A stretch of DNA of 7,237 bases, taken from Candidatus Melainabacteria bacterium GWA2_34_9 (lineage in GTDB: Bacteria; Cyanobacteriota; Vampirovibrionia; Gastranaerophilales; UBA9971). Below the pieces are notes generated by a model, which did no database searches, had not been told where the DNA came from, and was given only the letters and a program-made list of their open reading frames with translations. Below, one piece after another: positions 1-6,345 of the stretch; position 1 is the first letter of the stretch; each line of letters starts with the position of its first letter. Made by a program: the position numbers and the translations under genes. The stretch is taken from assembly GCA_001784535.1 (NCBI GenBank), contig MFRJ01000001.1, positions 2,718 to 9,954 on the forward strand. The letters are read 5' to 3'.

Positions 1-121
1 TCCTATACGTATGGCTTTTAGAAAATTAATAGAAAGAACTTTCCCTCAAATTAATGTTATGTCTTATAACGAAGTACCCGGAAATATAAGCGCGCGTTCC
101 GTCGGAATGGTGAAAGTCTAA
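1..121 (+). CDS. flhA: Flagellar export gate protein FlhA, C-terminal end only
   Basis: Only the last 39 codons are present, read from base 2 to the TAA at 119-121; the rest lies left of the window. The tail contains LIERTFPQINVMSYNEVP and ends in SVGMVKV. This is the pattern of the FlhA/SctV cytoplasmic domain end: a helix with an R-x-L-I-E core, a hydrophobic strand, an 'LSYNE(L/V)'-like turn, then a final 'S(V/I/L)G' strand. FlhA is the inner-membrane export gate of the flagellar type III secretion apparatus; its cytoplasmic ring docks export chaperones and substrates. A virulence-type SctV homologue ends similarly and cannot be excluded from 39 residues, but the SYNEVP wording and absence of injectisome genes favour FlhA. 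A weak AT-only hairpin follows about 60 bases after the stop. Confidence 0.75.
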   Translation, partial: PIRMAFRKLIERTFPQINVMSYNEVPGNISARSVGMVKV

Positions 122-178
122 AATTTTCTTAAGAATAAACAACTTTTATAAAATACGTAACTTCATGTAACGATATTT

Positions 179-213
179 AAAATATATATAATTTGTATAT
201 ATTTTTTGTTTTT
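179..213 (+). terminator. Weak AT-only hairpin after flhA, possible terminator
   Basis: A perfect 10-bp inverted repeat (179-188 with 196-205) encloses a 7-nt loop and is followed by a T-rich run. It sits 57 bases past the flhA stop, where a terminator would be expected. The stem contains no G-C pair, so it would be unstable and could be chance in such AT-rich DNA. It abuts the candidate promoter of the next gene. Confidence 0.3.
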
Positions 214-236
214 ATATAAACAGAGATGTGTATAAA
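206..236 (+). promoter_or_regulatory. Candidate promoter of the 76-residue ORF
   Basis: TATAAA at 231-236 is preceded by TGTG, resembling an extended -10 element. A poor -35 match, TTGTTT, lies at 206-211, a 19-base spacer, which is long. Transcription would start around 243, giving a leader of roughly 85 nt that carries the AGT-repeat tract. The AT-richness makes chance matches likely. Confidence 0.3.
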
Positions 237-247
237 TATATTTTTTT

Positions 248-299
248 ATAGCAGTAGTTATTAGCAGTAGTAGTAGTAATAGTCATTTTTATTAGCAGT
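248..299 (+). repeat. AGT triplet tract and TATTAGCAGT direct repeats
   Basis: TATTAGCAGT occurs twice, at 259-268 and 290-299, 31 bases apart, and a third partial copy (ATAGCAGT) starts at 248. The central copy continues into several AGT/AAT triplets up to 283. The whole tract lies between the candidate promoter and the ribosome binding site of the small ORF, so it would be in its leader RNA. It could be slipped-strand duplication or tandem binding sites; no function is evident. Confidence 0.6.
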
Positions 300-327
300 T
301 TTTAAAAATGAGAGATAGGAGAATTTT

Positions 328-558
328 ATGATTCAAGGTATTCAAGGACCTCAAAAGTTTATTGGCATTAATCCGGGAGAAACTCAACCAAAACCTCAAG
401 CACAACCTCATAAGGAAAAAGGACCTGATATAGGAGCGCTTTTAGGCGGAAAAAAACCTGACGGAATAAAAACTGTTCAAGATAGTATTCAGAACAGGCT
501 TGGAAATATTGAAAAAATAGGTGCAGAAAATAAAAAGCCTCTTGATATAAAAGTATAA
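328..558 (+). CDS. Small orphan protein, 76 aa, unknown function
   Basis: I do not recognise this protein. It starts at an ATG with a good Shine-Dalgarno site (AGGAG at 317-321, 6 bases upstream) and is followed by a strong terminator, so it is probably a real single-gene unit. Residues 1-35 are rich in Gly, Pro and Gln and look disordered (GIQGPQ near the start, PKPQAQP around 21-27). Residues 36-55 include IGALLGGKKPDG and a polar helix-like stretch (VQDSIQNRL). The end is charged (KKPLDIKV). There is no signal peptide, membrane segment or cysteine, so it is probably a soluble cytoplasmic protein. It lies 206 bases after flhA on the same strand, but the spacer has its own candidate promoter, so a flagellar role is only a guess. 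Confidence 0.7.
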   Translation: MIQGIQGPQKFIGINPGETQPKPQAQPHKEKGPDIGALLGGKKPDGIKTVQDSIQNRLGNIEKIGAENKKPLDIKV

Positions 559-591
559 AATTAAGTTTTTTATACACATCTTTCATAAATT

Positions 592-630
592 TAAAAAGTG
601 CTGTAGTTATTAAAACTGCAGCACTTTTTA
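592..630. terminator. Strong bidirectional intrinsic terminator
   Basis: A 17-bp stem (592-608 with 614-630) has one G-T wobble and a 5-nt loop (ATTAA, 609-613). The outer stem is A5 on the left and T5 on the right, so either transcript would end in a U-run. On + it ends the 76-residue ORF, 33 bases after its stop. On - it backs up the dedicated uvsE terminator, catching read-through. Confidence 0.85.
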
Positions 631-649
631 TTTCAAATACTACGCAAAT

Positions 650-681
650 AAAAAAGACCGGATATAGGGCTAATCCGATCT
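650..681 (-). terminator. Intrinsic terminator of uvsE
   Basis: Read on the - strand, 681-673 and 663-655 form a 9-bp stem (one G-U wobble) around a 9-nt loop, followed directly by six Ts (655-650). On + the wobble becomes a C-A mismatch and there is no T-run, so the element is oriented for the - strand gene uvsE. It lies 107 nt after the uvsE stop, leaving an untranslated tail of 682-787 in which I see no other convincing feature. Confidence 0.8.
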
Positions 682-787
682 ATAGTTAAAACAGACGGTT
701 AAGTGAGAATGAATAAAGCACATTATTATAAAACCAGAAGGAAACACTGTGTGAAACTGCCCGGTTGGATATATTTATGTTTAATAT

Positions 788-1708
788 TTATATTTCAATG
801 TTTTTTAAAGCAAGGTCGGTTTTAAACATTTTATAAGCAAGAAGAACGCTTTTATCTTTATCTTTCGCCTCAAACATTATATAAAAATTAAGATGCATAT
901 ATTTTAAGAAAAATTCTTTAAATTCTTCCAGATTTATAGATTCAGCGTGACTTCCCGGTCTTGCTTTTTCTTTTTGTGTTGAATAGTGGATATCAGGAAC
1001 TCCTGATTTTTCATCCCAAGTTGAAAAAAATGTTTTTAATATAGTTTCAATATCTTTGTCTTCAGATTTTTGCGTGTTTAAAACCTCATGATGCAGGTTA
1101 TCAAATACAAGAGGAATTCCTACAGCTTTATTTATCTGAATTAAATCCCATACGTTATAATTTTTGTCATCGTTTTCAAGAGTAAGTCTTGATTTAAAAC
1201 CTTCTGGAAGTTCTTTATAGACTTTAATGAATCTTTTTATAGCTTCTGCTTTATCTCCGTAAATTCCGCCGGCATGAAATACTATTTTGTGCGTGAAATC
1301 TAGTTCTAGAGATTCCAGAAACTTTACATGCCACTCAAGTTCTTTAATTGAGCTTTTGACCACTTCCAGTCTTGGCGAATTTAAATAAACTACGGGACTC
1401 GGGTGCATGGCAACTTTTAAATTATTTTTTTTGATAAAAGAGCCTATATCTTGCAATTCGTTTTTAAAATCTTCCCACCACATAATTTTATTGACTTCAT
1501 GAGAAGCAAACGGAACCACATCCGAGCTTATCCTGAAATGATAAATGTCGTTTTCTTTGTTCCATTTAAGAACTCTTATTAATCCGTCAAGATTTGACTT
1601 TATAAGCTCTCTGAGTTTGGCATCAGTTGCATTTGCAAGCCGGCATGTTCTGTTTAAAGGGATTCCTGTTGTTAAATTTATGCAGGCGTATCCAATTCTA
1701 TGTTTCAT
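788..1708 (-). CDS. uvsE: UV damage endonuclease UvsE/UvdE
   Basis: A 306-residue complete member of the UvdE family, a TIM-barrel metal-dependent nuclease that nicks DNA just 5' of UV photoproducts and some other lesions, starting an excision pathway independent of UvrABC. Family motifs occur in order: RIGYAC (4-9), FRISSD and ASH (58-70), MHPSP (101-105), FHAGGIYGDK (144-153), LENDD (177-181), FDNLHH (202-207), HYSTQ (241-245), GSH (252-254) and FEAK (279-282). By motif alignment from memory with the Thermus enzyme, the metal ligands would be H70, H102, H145, E178, D203, H206, H241 and E280, all present. Length is usual for the bacterial family. The ATG has a GAGAGGG Shine-Dalgarno 7 bases upstream. 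It is a single-gene unit, divergent from the DUF89 gene and closed by its own terminator. Confidence 0.93.
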   Translation of the reverse strand: MKHRIGYACINLTTGIPLNRTCRLANATDAKLRELIKSNLDGLIRVLKWNKENDIYHFRISSDVVPFASHEVNKIMWWEDFKNELQDIGSFIKKNNLKVAMHPSPVVYLNSPRLEVVKSSIKELEWHVKFLESLELDFTHKIVFHAGGIYGDKAEAIKRFIKVYKELPEGFKSRLTLENDDKNYNVWDLIQINKAVGIPLVFDNLHHEVLNTQKSEDKDIETILKTFFSTWDEKSGVPDIHYSTQKEKARPGSHAESINLEEFKEFFLKYMHLNFYIMFEAKDKDKSVLLAYKMFKTDLALKNIEI

Positions 1709-1715
1709 ATTTTAG

Positions 1716-1750
1716 CCCTCTCTTTTTACTTTAGCATTATTTTTGAGAGG
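1716..1750 (-). promoter_or_regulatory. uvsE ribosome binding site with upstream complementary hexamer
   Basis: On the - strand the Shine-Dalgarno GAGAGGG (1722-1716) stands 7 bases before the uvsE ATG. A perfectly complementary CCTCTC lies upstream at 1750-1745, separated by a 22-nt A-rich loop. If transcription starts further upstream, the mRNA could fold so that the ribosome binding site is hidden. Six pairs across a 22-nt loop is only moderately stable, so it may instead be chance or a DNA inverted repeat bound by a protein. Confidence 0.4.
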
Positions 1751-1790
1751 TTTTATCCGTCTTTTGCCTACTTTAAAAACCTTTTTAAGA

Positions 1791-1796
1791 TATAAT
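1791..1796 (+). promoter_or_regulatory. -10 element of the DUF89 gene promoter
   Basis: A perfect TATAAT stands 32 bases before the DUF89 start codon, giving a leader of about 25 nt that contains the GGAG ribosome binding site (1819-1822). No good -35 hexamer is found at the normal distance; TTGCCT (1764-1769) is 21 bases away and the closer sequences match poorly. An activator or weak constitutive use is possible. No convincing promoter for the opposite gene was found in the same spacer. Confidence 0.5.
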
Positions 1797-1828
1797 TAAC
1801 TTAAAACCTGACTAAACGGAGAAATTTA

Positions 1829-2701
1829 ATGAAAACACATTTTGACTGTATTACCTGTATGCTTAACGGACTTATAAGCCTTTTTAAACAAGGATTAATC
1901 GAAGAAAAATATCAGGAAACTGTTATAAAAGAAGTCCTGGCATACTATGCAAATATTGATTTTAGTCAAAGTCCTTTGCTCACCAACAGAAATTTGCATC
2001 GGGTGATAAGAAAAATCGCAAATAATCCCGACCCATACAAGAAATTAAAAGACAATATGAATAAAGAGGCTGTAAAATACTGCGAAAAATACAAAGATAT
2101 AGTTCTTAAAAGCGATAATCCTCTGGATAAAGCTTTAAGGATTGCTGTTGCCGGAAATGTTATTGATTTTGGTCCGGGACATTCGATTGAGATAGAAAAA
2201 AATATCGAGAAACTTCTCAATGAAGATTTTGTGATTGATGATTCGCAGGAATTATTTAATGACCTTAAAAAGGTAAAAAATATTCTTTATCTTGGAGATA
2301 ACACAGGGGAAATAGTTTTTGATAAGCTTTTTCTGGAAGTAATAGGCAGAAATGATATAACTTTTGTCGTAAGAAATTCGCCTATATTAAACGATGCAAC
2401 AATGGAAGATGTTAAATTTTTTGGAATAGACAAGCTTGTAAATGTTATGACAAACGGAGATGATGCACCAGGAACACTTTTGGAATTTACATCTCCCGAA
2501 TTCAAGGAAATTTTTGATAAAGCCGACCTTATAATTTCTAAAGGACAGGGGAATTTTGAGGGATTGAGCGAGATTAAAAATAAAAACATATATTTTCTGC
2601 TTATGATTAAGTGTCATATTATTGCAAATAGCGTAGGGCTTAAAAATGGCGATTATATAGTGAAGTCAGCCCTTAAGAACAAGGATTTTGCAATAAAGTA
2701 A
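1829..2701 (+). CDS. DUF89-family metal-dependent phosphatase (damage-control type)
   Basis: A complete 290-residue DUF89 protein (ARMT1-like fold). Stand-alone bacterial/archaeal members with an N-terminal CxxC are grouped as subfamily I of a family proposed to dephosphorylate damaged or surplus sugar-phosphate and cofactor-related metabolites; the substrate here is unknown. Visible motifs: DCITC (6-10), NNPDPY (65-70), AGNVIDFG (108-115), the metal-site loop LGDNTGEIVFD (155-165), VRNSPILNDAT (181-191), NGDDAPGT (209-216) and KGQGNFEG (238-245). D157 and N158, with a downstream Asp, are the likely metal ligands. No signal peptide, so cytoplasmic. The start has GGAG 6-7 bases upstream and a TATAAT box, so it opens its own transcript. 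A weak hairpin follows. Its divergent neighbour is uvsE. Confidence 0.9.
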   Translation: MKTHFDCITCMLNGLISLFKQGLIEEKYQETVIKEVLAYYANIDFSQSPLLTNRNLHRVIRKIANNPDPYKKLKDNMNKEAVKYCEKYKDIVLKSDNPLDKALRIAVAGNVIDFGPGHSIEIEKNIEKLLNEDFVIDDSQELFNDLKKVKNILYLGDNTGEIVFDKLFLEVIGRNDITFVVRNSPILNDATMEDVKFFGIDKLVNVMTNGDDAPGTLLEFTSPEFKEIFDKADLIISKGQGNFEGLSEIKNKNIYFLLMIKCHIIANSVGLKNGDYIVKSALKNKDFAIK

Positions 2702-2720
2702 AAATTCATAAAAGGGGGTT

Positions 2721-2759
2721 TGGGGCAGAAAGCCCCATTATTATAAAATTTATTTTCTT
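2721..2759 (+). terminator. Possible terminator after the DUF89 gene
   Basis: TGGGGC (2721-2726) pairs with GCCCCA (2732-2737) around the 5-nt loop AGAAA, 20 bases past the DUF89 stop. The stem is GC-strong, but the following sequence is only loosely T-rich, with no clean U-run, so termination is probably partial. Confidence 0.5.
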
Positions 2760-2766
2760 ATATAAT
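2738..2766 (+). promoter_or_regulatory. Candidate promoter of the AbiJ-like gene
   Basis: TATAAT at 2761-2766 has a half-matching -35 (TTATTA, 2738-2743) at exactly 17 bases. Transcription would begin near 2773, giving a leader of about 35 nt. The ribosome binding site is poor: the best match is GGTAAG at 2798-2803. The region is almost pure A/T, so the -35 match is weak evidence. Confidence 0.4.
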
Positions 2767-2807
2767 AAATACAAGTATTATTTTAATAATTTAAATGGTA
2801 AGAATAT

Positions 2808-3650
2808 ATGCTTTTTTCTGAAAGAATTGGGATTAAATCCACAAAATTATTACAAATAAATTCTATAGATGATGATTTAAGAAATAGTCTTTGGAATGTA
2901 TTTATAGATAGAATAATTAATGCAAATTATTTTGAGAATATAGCTAAAGAAATTTGGAAAAATTTTCTTAAAAAACCAGTAGATGATATTCCTTTAACGT
3001 CTACTTGGACTGATCAAACTAAACGTTTTTCAAAAGATTGGATAAAATCAATTTTTCTTAAATCTGAATACTATGTTGTGTATGATCTTCTTGAATTTAT
3101 TATTGTTAGTTTAAAAAAATATCATTATGTAAGTGAATCCTTTATCAAAAATTGTAAAGAGGTTTTAGAAAAAGAAAAATCAGGATACAAAATTATAAAT
3201 AATCAAGTAGTTCCTATTTCTTCAGAAATTGAGGTTCATGAAATCGAAGAATCATTAGAAAATTCTCAAAATGACAAATTCAAATTTATTAATAATCACT
3301 TAAATCAAGCAATTGAACATTTTAAGAACAGAGAAAATCCTGATTATAAAAATTCGATACATGAAGCAATAAAAGCTGTTGAATGTCTTTGTAGATTAAT
3401 AACAGGCGAGTCGGATTTAGGAAAATCTTTAAATAATATAGAAAAATTTATAATGATACATCCGCAGTTTAAAAGCGGTCTTGAAAAATTCTATGCATAC
3501 ACAAATAGCAAAGAAGTTGGAGCAAGACACGCTCAAATGCTTGATTCAAATATAGGATTTGATGAGGCTAAATTTATGCTAGTATTTTGTTCTGCGTTTA
3601 TAAATTACCTAATTTCCAAAAGGGCAGATGCTAAACCAAGTTCAGCATGA
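2808..3650 (+). CDS. AbiJ_NTD4-domain protein, probable abortive-infection/defence gene
   Basis: A 280-residue protein that I recognise by pattern as having the AbiJ_NTD4 N-terminal domain: FSERIG (3-8) and LRNSLWN (24-30) match its typical opening. The second half (about 160-271) carries the block that usually follows it: NRENPDYKNSIHEAIKAVE (174-192), then GARHAQML (238-245) and FDEAKFML (251-258). This C-terminal half is helical and HEPN-like, but I see no canonical R-x4-6-H nuclease motif, so catalysis is unproven. Related proteins are annotated as abortive-infection components. No signal peptide or obvious membrane segment. Its GC looks lower than its neighbours' (about 20-27% in sampled lines, against up to 45% in alaS), and its ribosome binding site is weak; both suggest recent acquisition. 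The last residues (ADAKPSSA) are encoded by a palindromic repeat. The function is inferred. Confidence 0.75.
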   Translation: MLFSERIGIKSTKLLQINSIDDDLRNSLWNVFIDRIINANYFENIAKEIWKNFLKKPVDDIPLTSTWTDQTKRFSKDWIKSIFLKSEYYVVYDLLEFIIVSLKKYHYVSESFIKNCKEVLEKEKSGYKIINNQVVPISSEIEVHEIEESLENSQNDKFKFINNHLNQAIEHFKNRENPDYKNSIHEAIKAVECLCRLITGESDLGKSLNNIEKFIMIHPQFKSGLEKFYAYTNSKEVGARHAQMLDSNIGFDEAKFMLVFCSAFINYLISKRADAKPSSA

Positions 3651-3651
3651 C
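3626..3651. repeat. Dispersed-type palindromic repeat at the 3' end of the AbiJ-like gene
   Basis: ATGCTAAAC (3628-3636) and GTTCAGCAT (3640-3648) are 9-base inverted arms with one mismatch around a CAA loop; on the - strand the mismatch becomes a G-U wobble. Read on -, it encodes CHAELGLAS, a close variant of the CHAELVSAS wording that I know as a recurrent spurious translation of intergenic repeats in many bacterial genomes. It supplies the stop codon (3648-3650) and the last residues of the AbiJ-like protein. No T-run follows, so it is not a standard terminator. Confidence 0.6.
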
Positions 3652-3673
3652 AGTGAGAGGATAATTACACATC

Positions 3674-6328
3674 ATGACAAATACACAAATTCTTTCGGGA
3701 AAAGAAATAAGACAGAAATTCATCAATTTTTTCAAAGAAAAACATAATAGCGTACATATAGCAAGCTCAAGCTTGATACCTGATAATCCGACGGTATTGC
3801 TAACTACAGCAGGAATGCTTCAGTTTGTGCCGATATTTTTAGGATATGAAGCTCCACCAAATCCTCCAAGAGCTGTAACAGTTCAAAAATGCGCTCGCGC
3901 AGGCGGCAAAGATTCAGATATAGAAAACGTCGGAAGAACTCCGCGCCATCATACTTTTTTTGAAATGCTCGGAAATTTCAGTTTCGGGGACTATTTTAAA
4001 AAAGAAATTATTCCGTGGTCATGGGATTTTGTGACGAATGATTTAGGGCTTGATAAAAGCAAGCTTTGGGTTACAGTATTTGAAACAGACGATGAGTCTT
4101 TTGAGATATGGAAAAATGACGTAGGCGTTCCTGCCGAAAGAATTTTAAGAAAAGGAAAGAAAGATAATTTCTGGGGACCTCCAGGACCTACAGGACCTTG
4201 CGGACCATGTACCGAAATTCACTATGATTTAGGCGAAGAATATAAATGCAGTAATCCTCAATGCGGTATTGATACCTGCGAATGTGATAGATATGTGGAA
4301 ATTTGGAATCTTGTTTTTATGGAACTCAACAAAGACGAGGAAGGCAACTTTACACCGCTTGAAAAGAAAAACGTAGACACCGGCATGGGGCTTGAAAGAA
4401 TAACTATGGTTGTAAATGGTTTCACATCAACTTTTGATACTGACTTATTACAACCTATAGTGAAAAAAGTTTGTGAATTATCAGGCAAAAAATATAAAGA
4501 CAACCCAAAAAACGACATAAGCATAAGAATAATCACAGACCACGCGCGCTGCGTGAGTTTTTTGATTTCTGACGGGCTTATTCCGGGCAACGAAGGCAGG
4601 AATTATGTTCTTCGTATGATTTTAAGAAGGGCGTTAAGGCATGGAAAAATCCTTGGCGTTGAGCTTCCATTCCTTTACAAAATCGTGGATACAGTCGTTG
4701 AAAATTACAAAGAAACATATCCAGAGCTGGAAAAAAACAAAGAAAAAGTGATTTCTATTATCAAAAAAGAAGAAGAAAGATTTAGCAGGACAATAGACAG
4801 AGGTGTCAATCTTCTTGAAGAAATAATGCAAAAATCTTCCGATACAAAAGTTTTATCGGGAGAAGAATCATTTAAACTTTATGATACTTTTGGGTTTCCG
4901 TTTGAATTAACCAAAGAAATGGCTGAAGAAGAAGGATTTTCTGTAGATGAAGACGGCTTTAAAAAAGCTATGGAAGAGCAAAAAGTAAGAGCAAGAGGCG
5001 CAAGAGCAGCTGTAAGGCTTACTGATGACACTATTTATATTGAAATATTCGAAAAGCTCGGCGCAACGAACTTTATCGGGTATTCTGAAATTAAATCGAG
5101 TGATAGCATTATAAAAACCCTGATAAAAGACGGAACAATTTCGGATTCTCTGGAAGAAGGAGATATTGCAGAAATAATTCTTGATAAAACACCTTTTTAC
5201 GCAGAATCAGGCGGTCAGGTCGGCGATACAGGCATAATAAAAAGCGAAAACTTTGAAGCAGAAGTGTTGAATACCACTAAATTCAACGATTTATTTATAC
5301 ATAAAGTCCAGATTAAAAACGGTGAGGCAAAAGTCGGAGAAAAAGTTTCCGCGGTGATAGATGAAGCAAGAAGAAAAGACATTATGATTCACCATACCAG
5401 CGCGCATCTTTTGCAATCGGCTTTAAGAGAAGTTCTCGGGGATTCTGTTGCGCAGGCTGGTTCTCAGGTAGAGCCTGACAGGACGAGATTTGACTTTTCT
5501 TTTGACAGAGGATTGAATGAACAGGAAGTTGAAAAAGTTGAAAATCTTATCAACAAGTGGATAAATGAAAATTATAAAAGAGTAACTAAAGAATTGTCGA
5601 TAGATGAAGCTAAAGCTTCAGGTGCTATTGCTTTATTTGGTGAGAAATATGGCGATAAAGTAAGGGTTGTGTCAATCGAAGGAGTAAGCAAAGAGCTTTG
5701 CGGAGGAACTCACGCAGATTCTACAGGCAAAATCAGGCTTTGTAAAGTTGTTTCAGAAAGCGCAATTGCAGCAGGAACAAGAAGAATTGAACTTGTATGC
5801 GGGCAAAAAGCTTTTGATTATTTAAACAACTACTACAAGGAACTTACAAAAGTTTCTAAAAAACTGAAAACACCTCCGACAGAAGTTACTGAAAGGCTTG
5901 AAAAACTTCAGGATGAGTTAAATATAAGCCAAAAACGCATTGAAGTTCTTGAAACAGAAATTGCTGAAAGCAAAATTGATGCACTTTCAGGGCAGGCTGT
6001 TGAGATAAATGATGGAAAACTTCTAGTGACGAAAGTTGAAGACATTCCTTCAAAAGCTTTAAGAGTGCTTACGGAAAAAATCGGAGATAAATTAGGTAAC
6101 AGTGTTGTTGTTCTTGCCTGTGTTGAAGATGAGAAAATTTCTATCACAGCCAAAGTTTCACAAAATTTAATCGCTAAAGGCATAAATGCAGGGAAATTGG
6201 TGAATGAAATTGCTTCCAAGTGCGATGGCAAAGGCGGAGGCAAACCGAATTTTGCTCAAGCCGGTGCAAAAGATGTGTCTAAGCTCGATGAGGCACTTTT
6301 AGAAGTTAAAAGCAAGTTGTCTTTATAG
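3674..6328 (+). CDS. alaS: Alanine--tRNA ligase (AlaRS)
   Basis: A complete 884-residue class II alanyl-tRNA synthetase, which charges tRNA-Ala in the cytoplasm and hydrolyses mischarged Ser/Gly. The aminoacylation core spans about 1-240, with the motif 2 region TPRHHTFFEMLGNFSFGDYF (89-108), GPPGPTGPCGPCTEIHYDLG (168-187) and motif 3 DTGMGLERI (235-243). A four-cysteine insert (C192, C197, C202, C204) precedes DRYVEIWN, a variant common in other bacterial AlaRS. The tRNA-recognition helices follow to about 450. The editing domain has the zinc ligands HTSAH (H574, H578) and CGGTH (C676, H680). A coiled-coil linker (about 720-765) leads to the C-Ala domain with GKGGGKPNFAQAG (852-864). All key residues are intact and the length is normal. 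The start matches the family; the nearest Shine-Dalgarno, GAGAGG (3655-3660), is 13 bases away. It lies 23 bases after the AbiJ-like stop, so read-through is likely. Confidence 0.98.
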   Translation: MTNTQILSGKEIRQKFINFFKEKHNSVHIASSSLIPDNPTVLLTTAGMLQFVPIFLGYEAPPNPPRAVTVQKCARAGGKDSDIENVGRTPRHHTFFEMLGNFSFGDYFKKEIIPWSWDFVTNDLGLDKSKLWVTVFETDDESFEIWKNDVGVPAERILRKGKKDNFWGPPGPTGPCGPCTEIHYDLGEEYKCSNPQCGIDTCECDRYVEIWNLVFMELNKDEEGNFTPLEKKNVDTGMGLERITMVVNGFTSTFDTDLLQPIVKKVCELSGKKYKDNPKNDISIRIITDHARCVSFLISDGLIPGNEGRNYVLRMILRRALRHGKILGVELPFLYKIVDTVVENYKETYPELEKNKEKVISIIKKEEERFSRTIDRGVNLLEEIMQKSSDTKVLSGEESFKLYDTFGFPFELTKEMAEEEGFSVDEDGFKKAMEEQKVRARGARAAVRLTDDTIYIEIFEKLGATNFIGYSEIKSSDSIIKTLIKDGTISDSLEEGDIAEIILDKTPFYAESGGQVGDTGIIKSENFEAEVLNTTKFNDLFIHKVQIKNGEAKVGEKVSAVIDEARRKDIMIHHTSAHLLQSALREVLGDSVAQAGSQVEPDRTRFDFSFDRGLNEQEVEKVENLINKWINENYKRVTKELSIDEAKASGAIALFGEKYGDKVRVVSIEGVSKELCGGTHADSTGKIRLCKVVSESAIAAGTRRIELVCGQKAFDYLNNYYKELTKVSKKLKTPPTEVTERLEKLQDELNISQKRIEVLETEIAESKIDALSGQAVEINDGKLLVTKVEDIPSKALRVLTEKIGDKLGNSVVVLACVEDEKISITAKVSQNLIAKGINAGKLVNEIASKCDGKGGGKPNFAQAGAKDVSKLDEALLEVKSKLSL

Positions 6329-6345
6329 AGGTATTTTTGTTTATA

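Noticed and set aside
368..586. A 72-codon - strand ORF rich in Phe and Tyr.
   Set aside because: It is antisense to the 76-residue ORF, with a composition expected of a shadow frame and no ribosome binding site that I could see.
709..825. A 38-codon + strand ORF with a basic start and a hydrophobic middle, resembling a small toxin-like peptide.
   Set aside because: It has no good ribosome binding site, overlaps the uvsE 3' end in antisense, and its hydrophobic stretch is what AT-rich TTT/ATA codons give by chance.
2808..3650. A catalytic HEPN R-x4-6-H motif in the AbiJ-like protein.
   Set aside because: The candidate residues (R175/H185 and R240/H241) do not have the required spacing, so nuclease activity is not claimed.
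2702..3673. A T-box or other tRNA-sensing leader for alaS.
   Set aside because: The space before alaS is only 23 bases, and the spacer before the AbiJ-like gene is short and AT-only, without T-box landmarks.
4258..4590. A 110-codon - strand ORF inside alaS.
   Set aside because: alaS is complete and strongly conserved on the other strand; the reverse translation shows no domain pattern.
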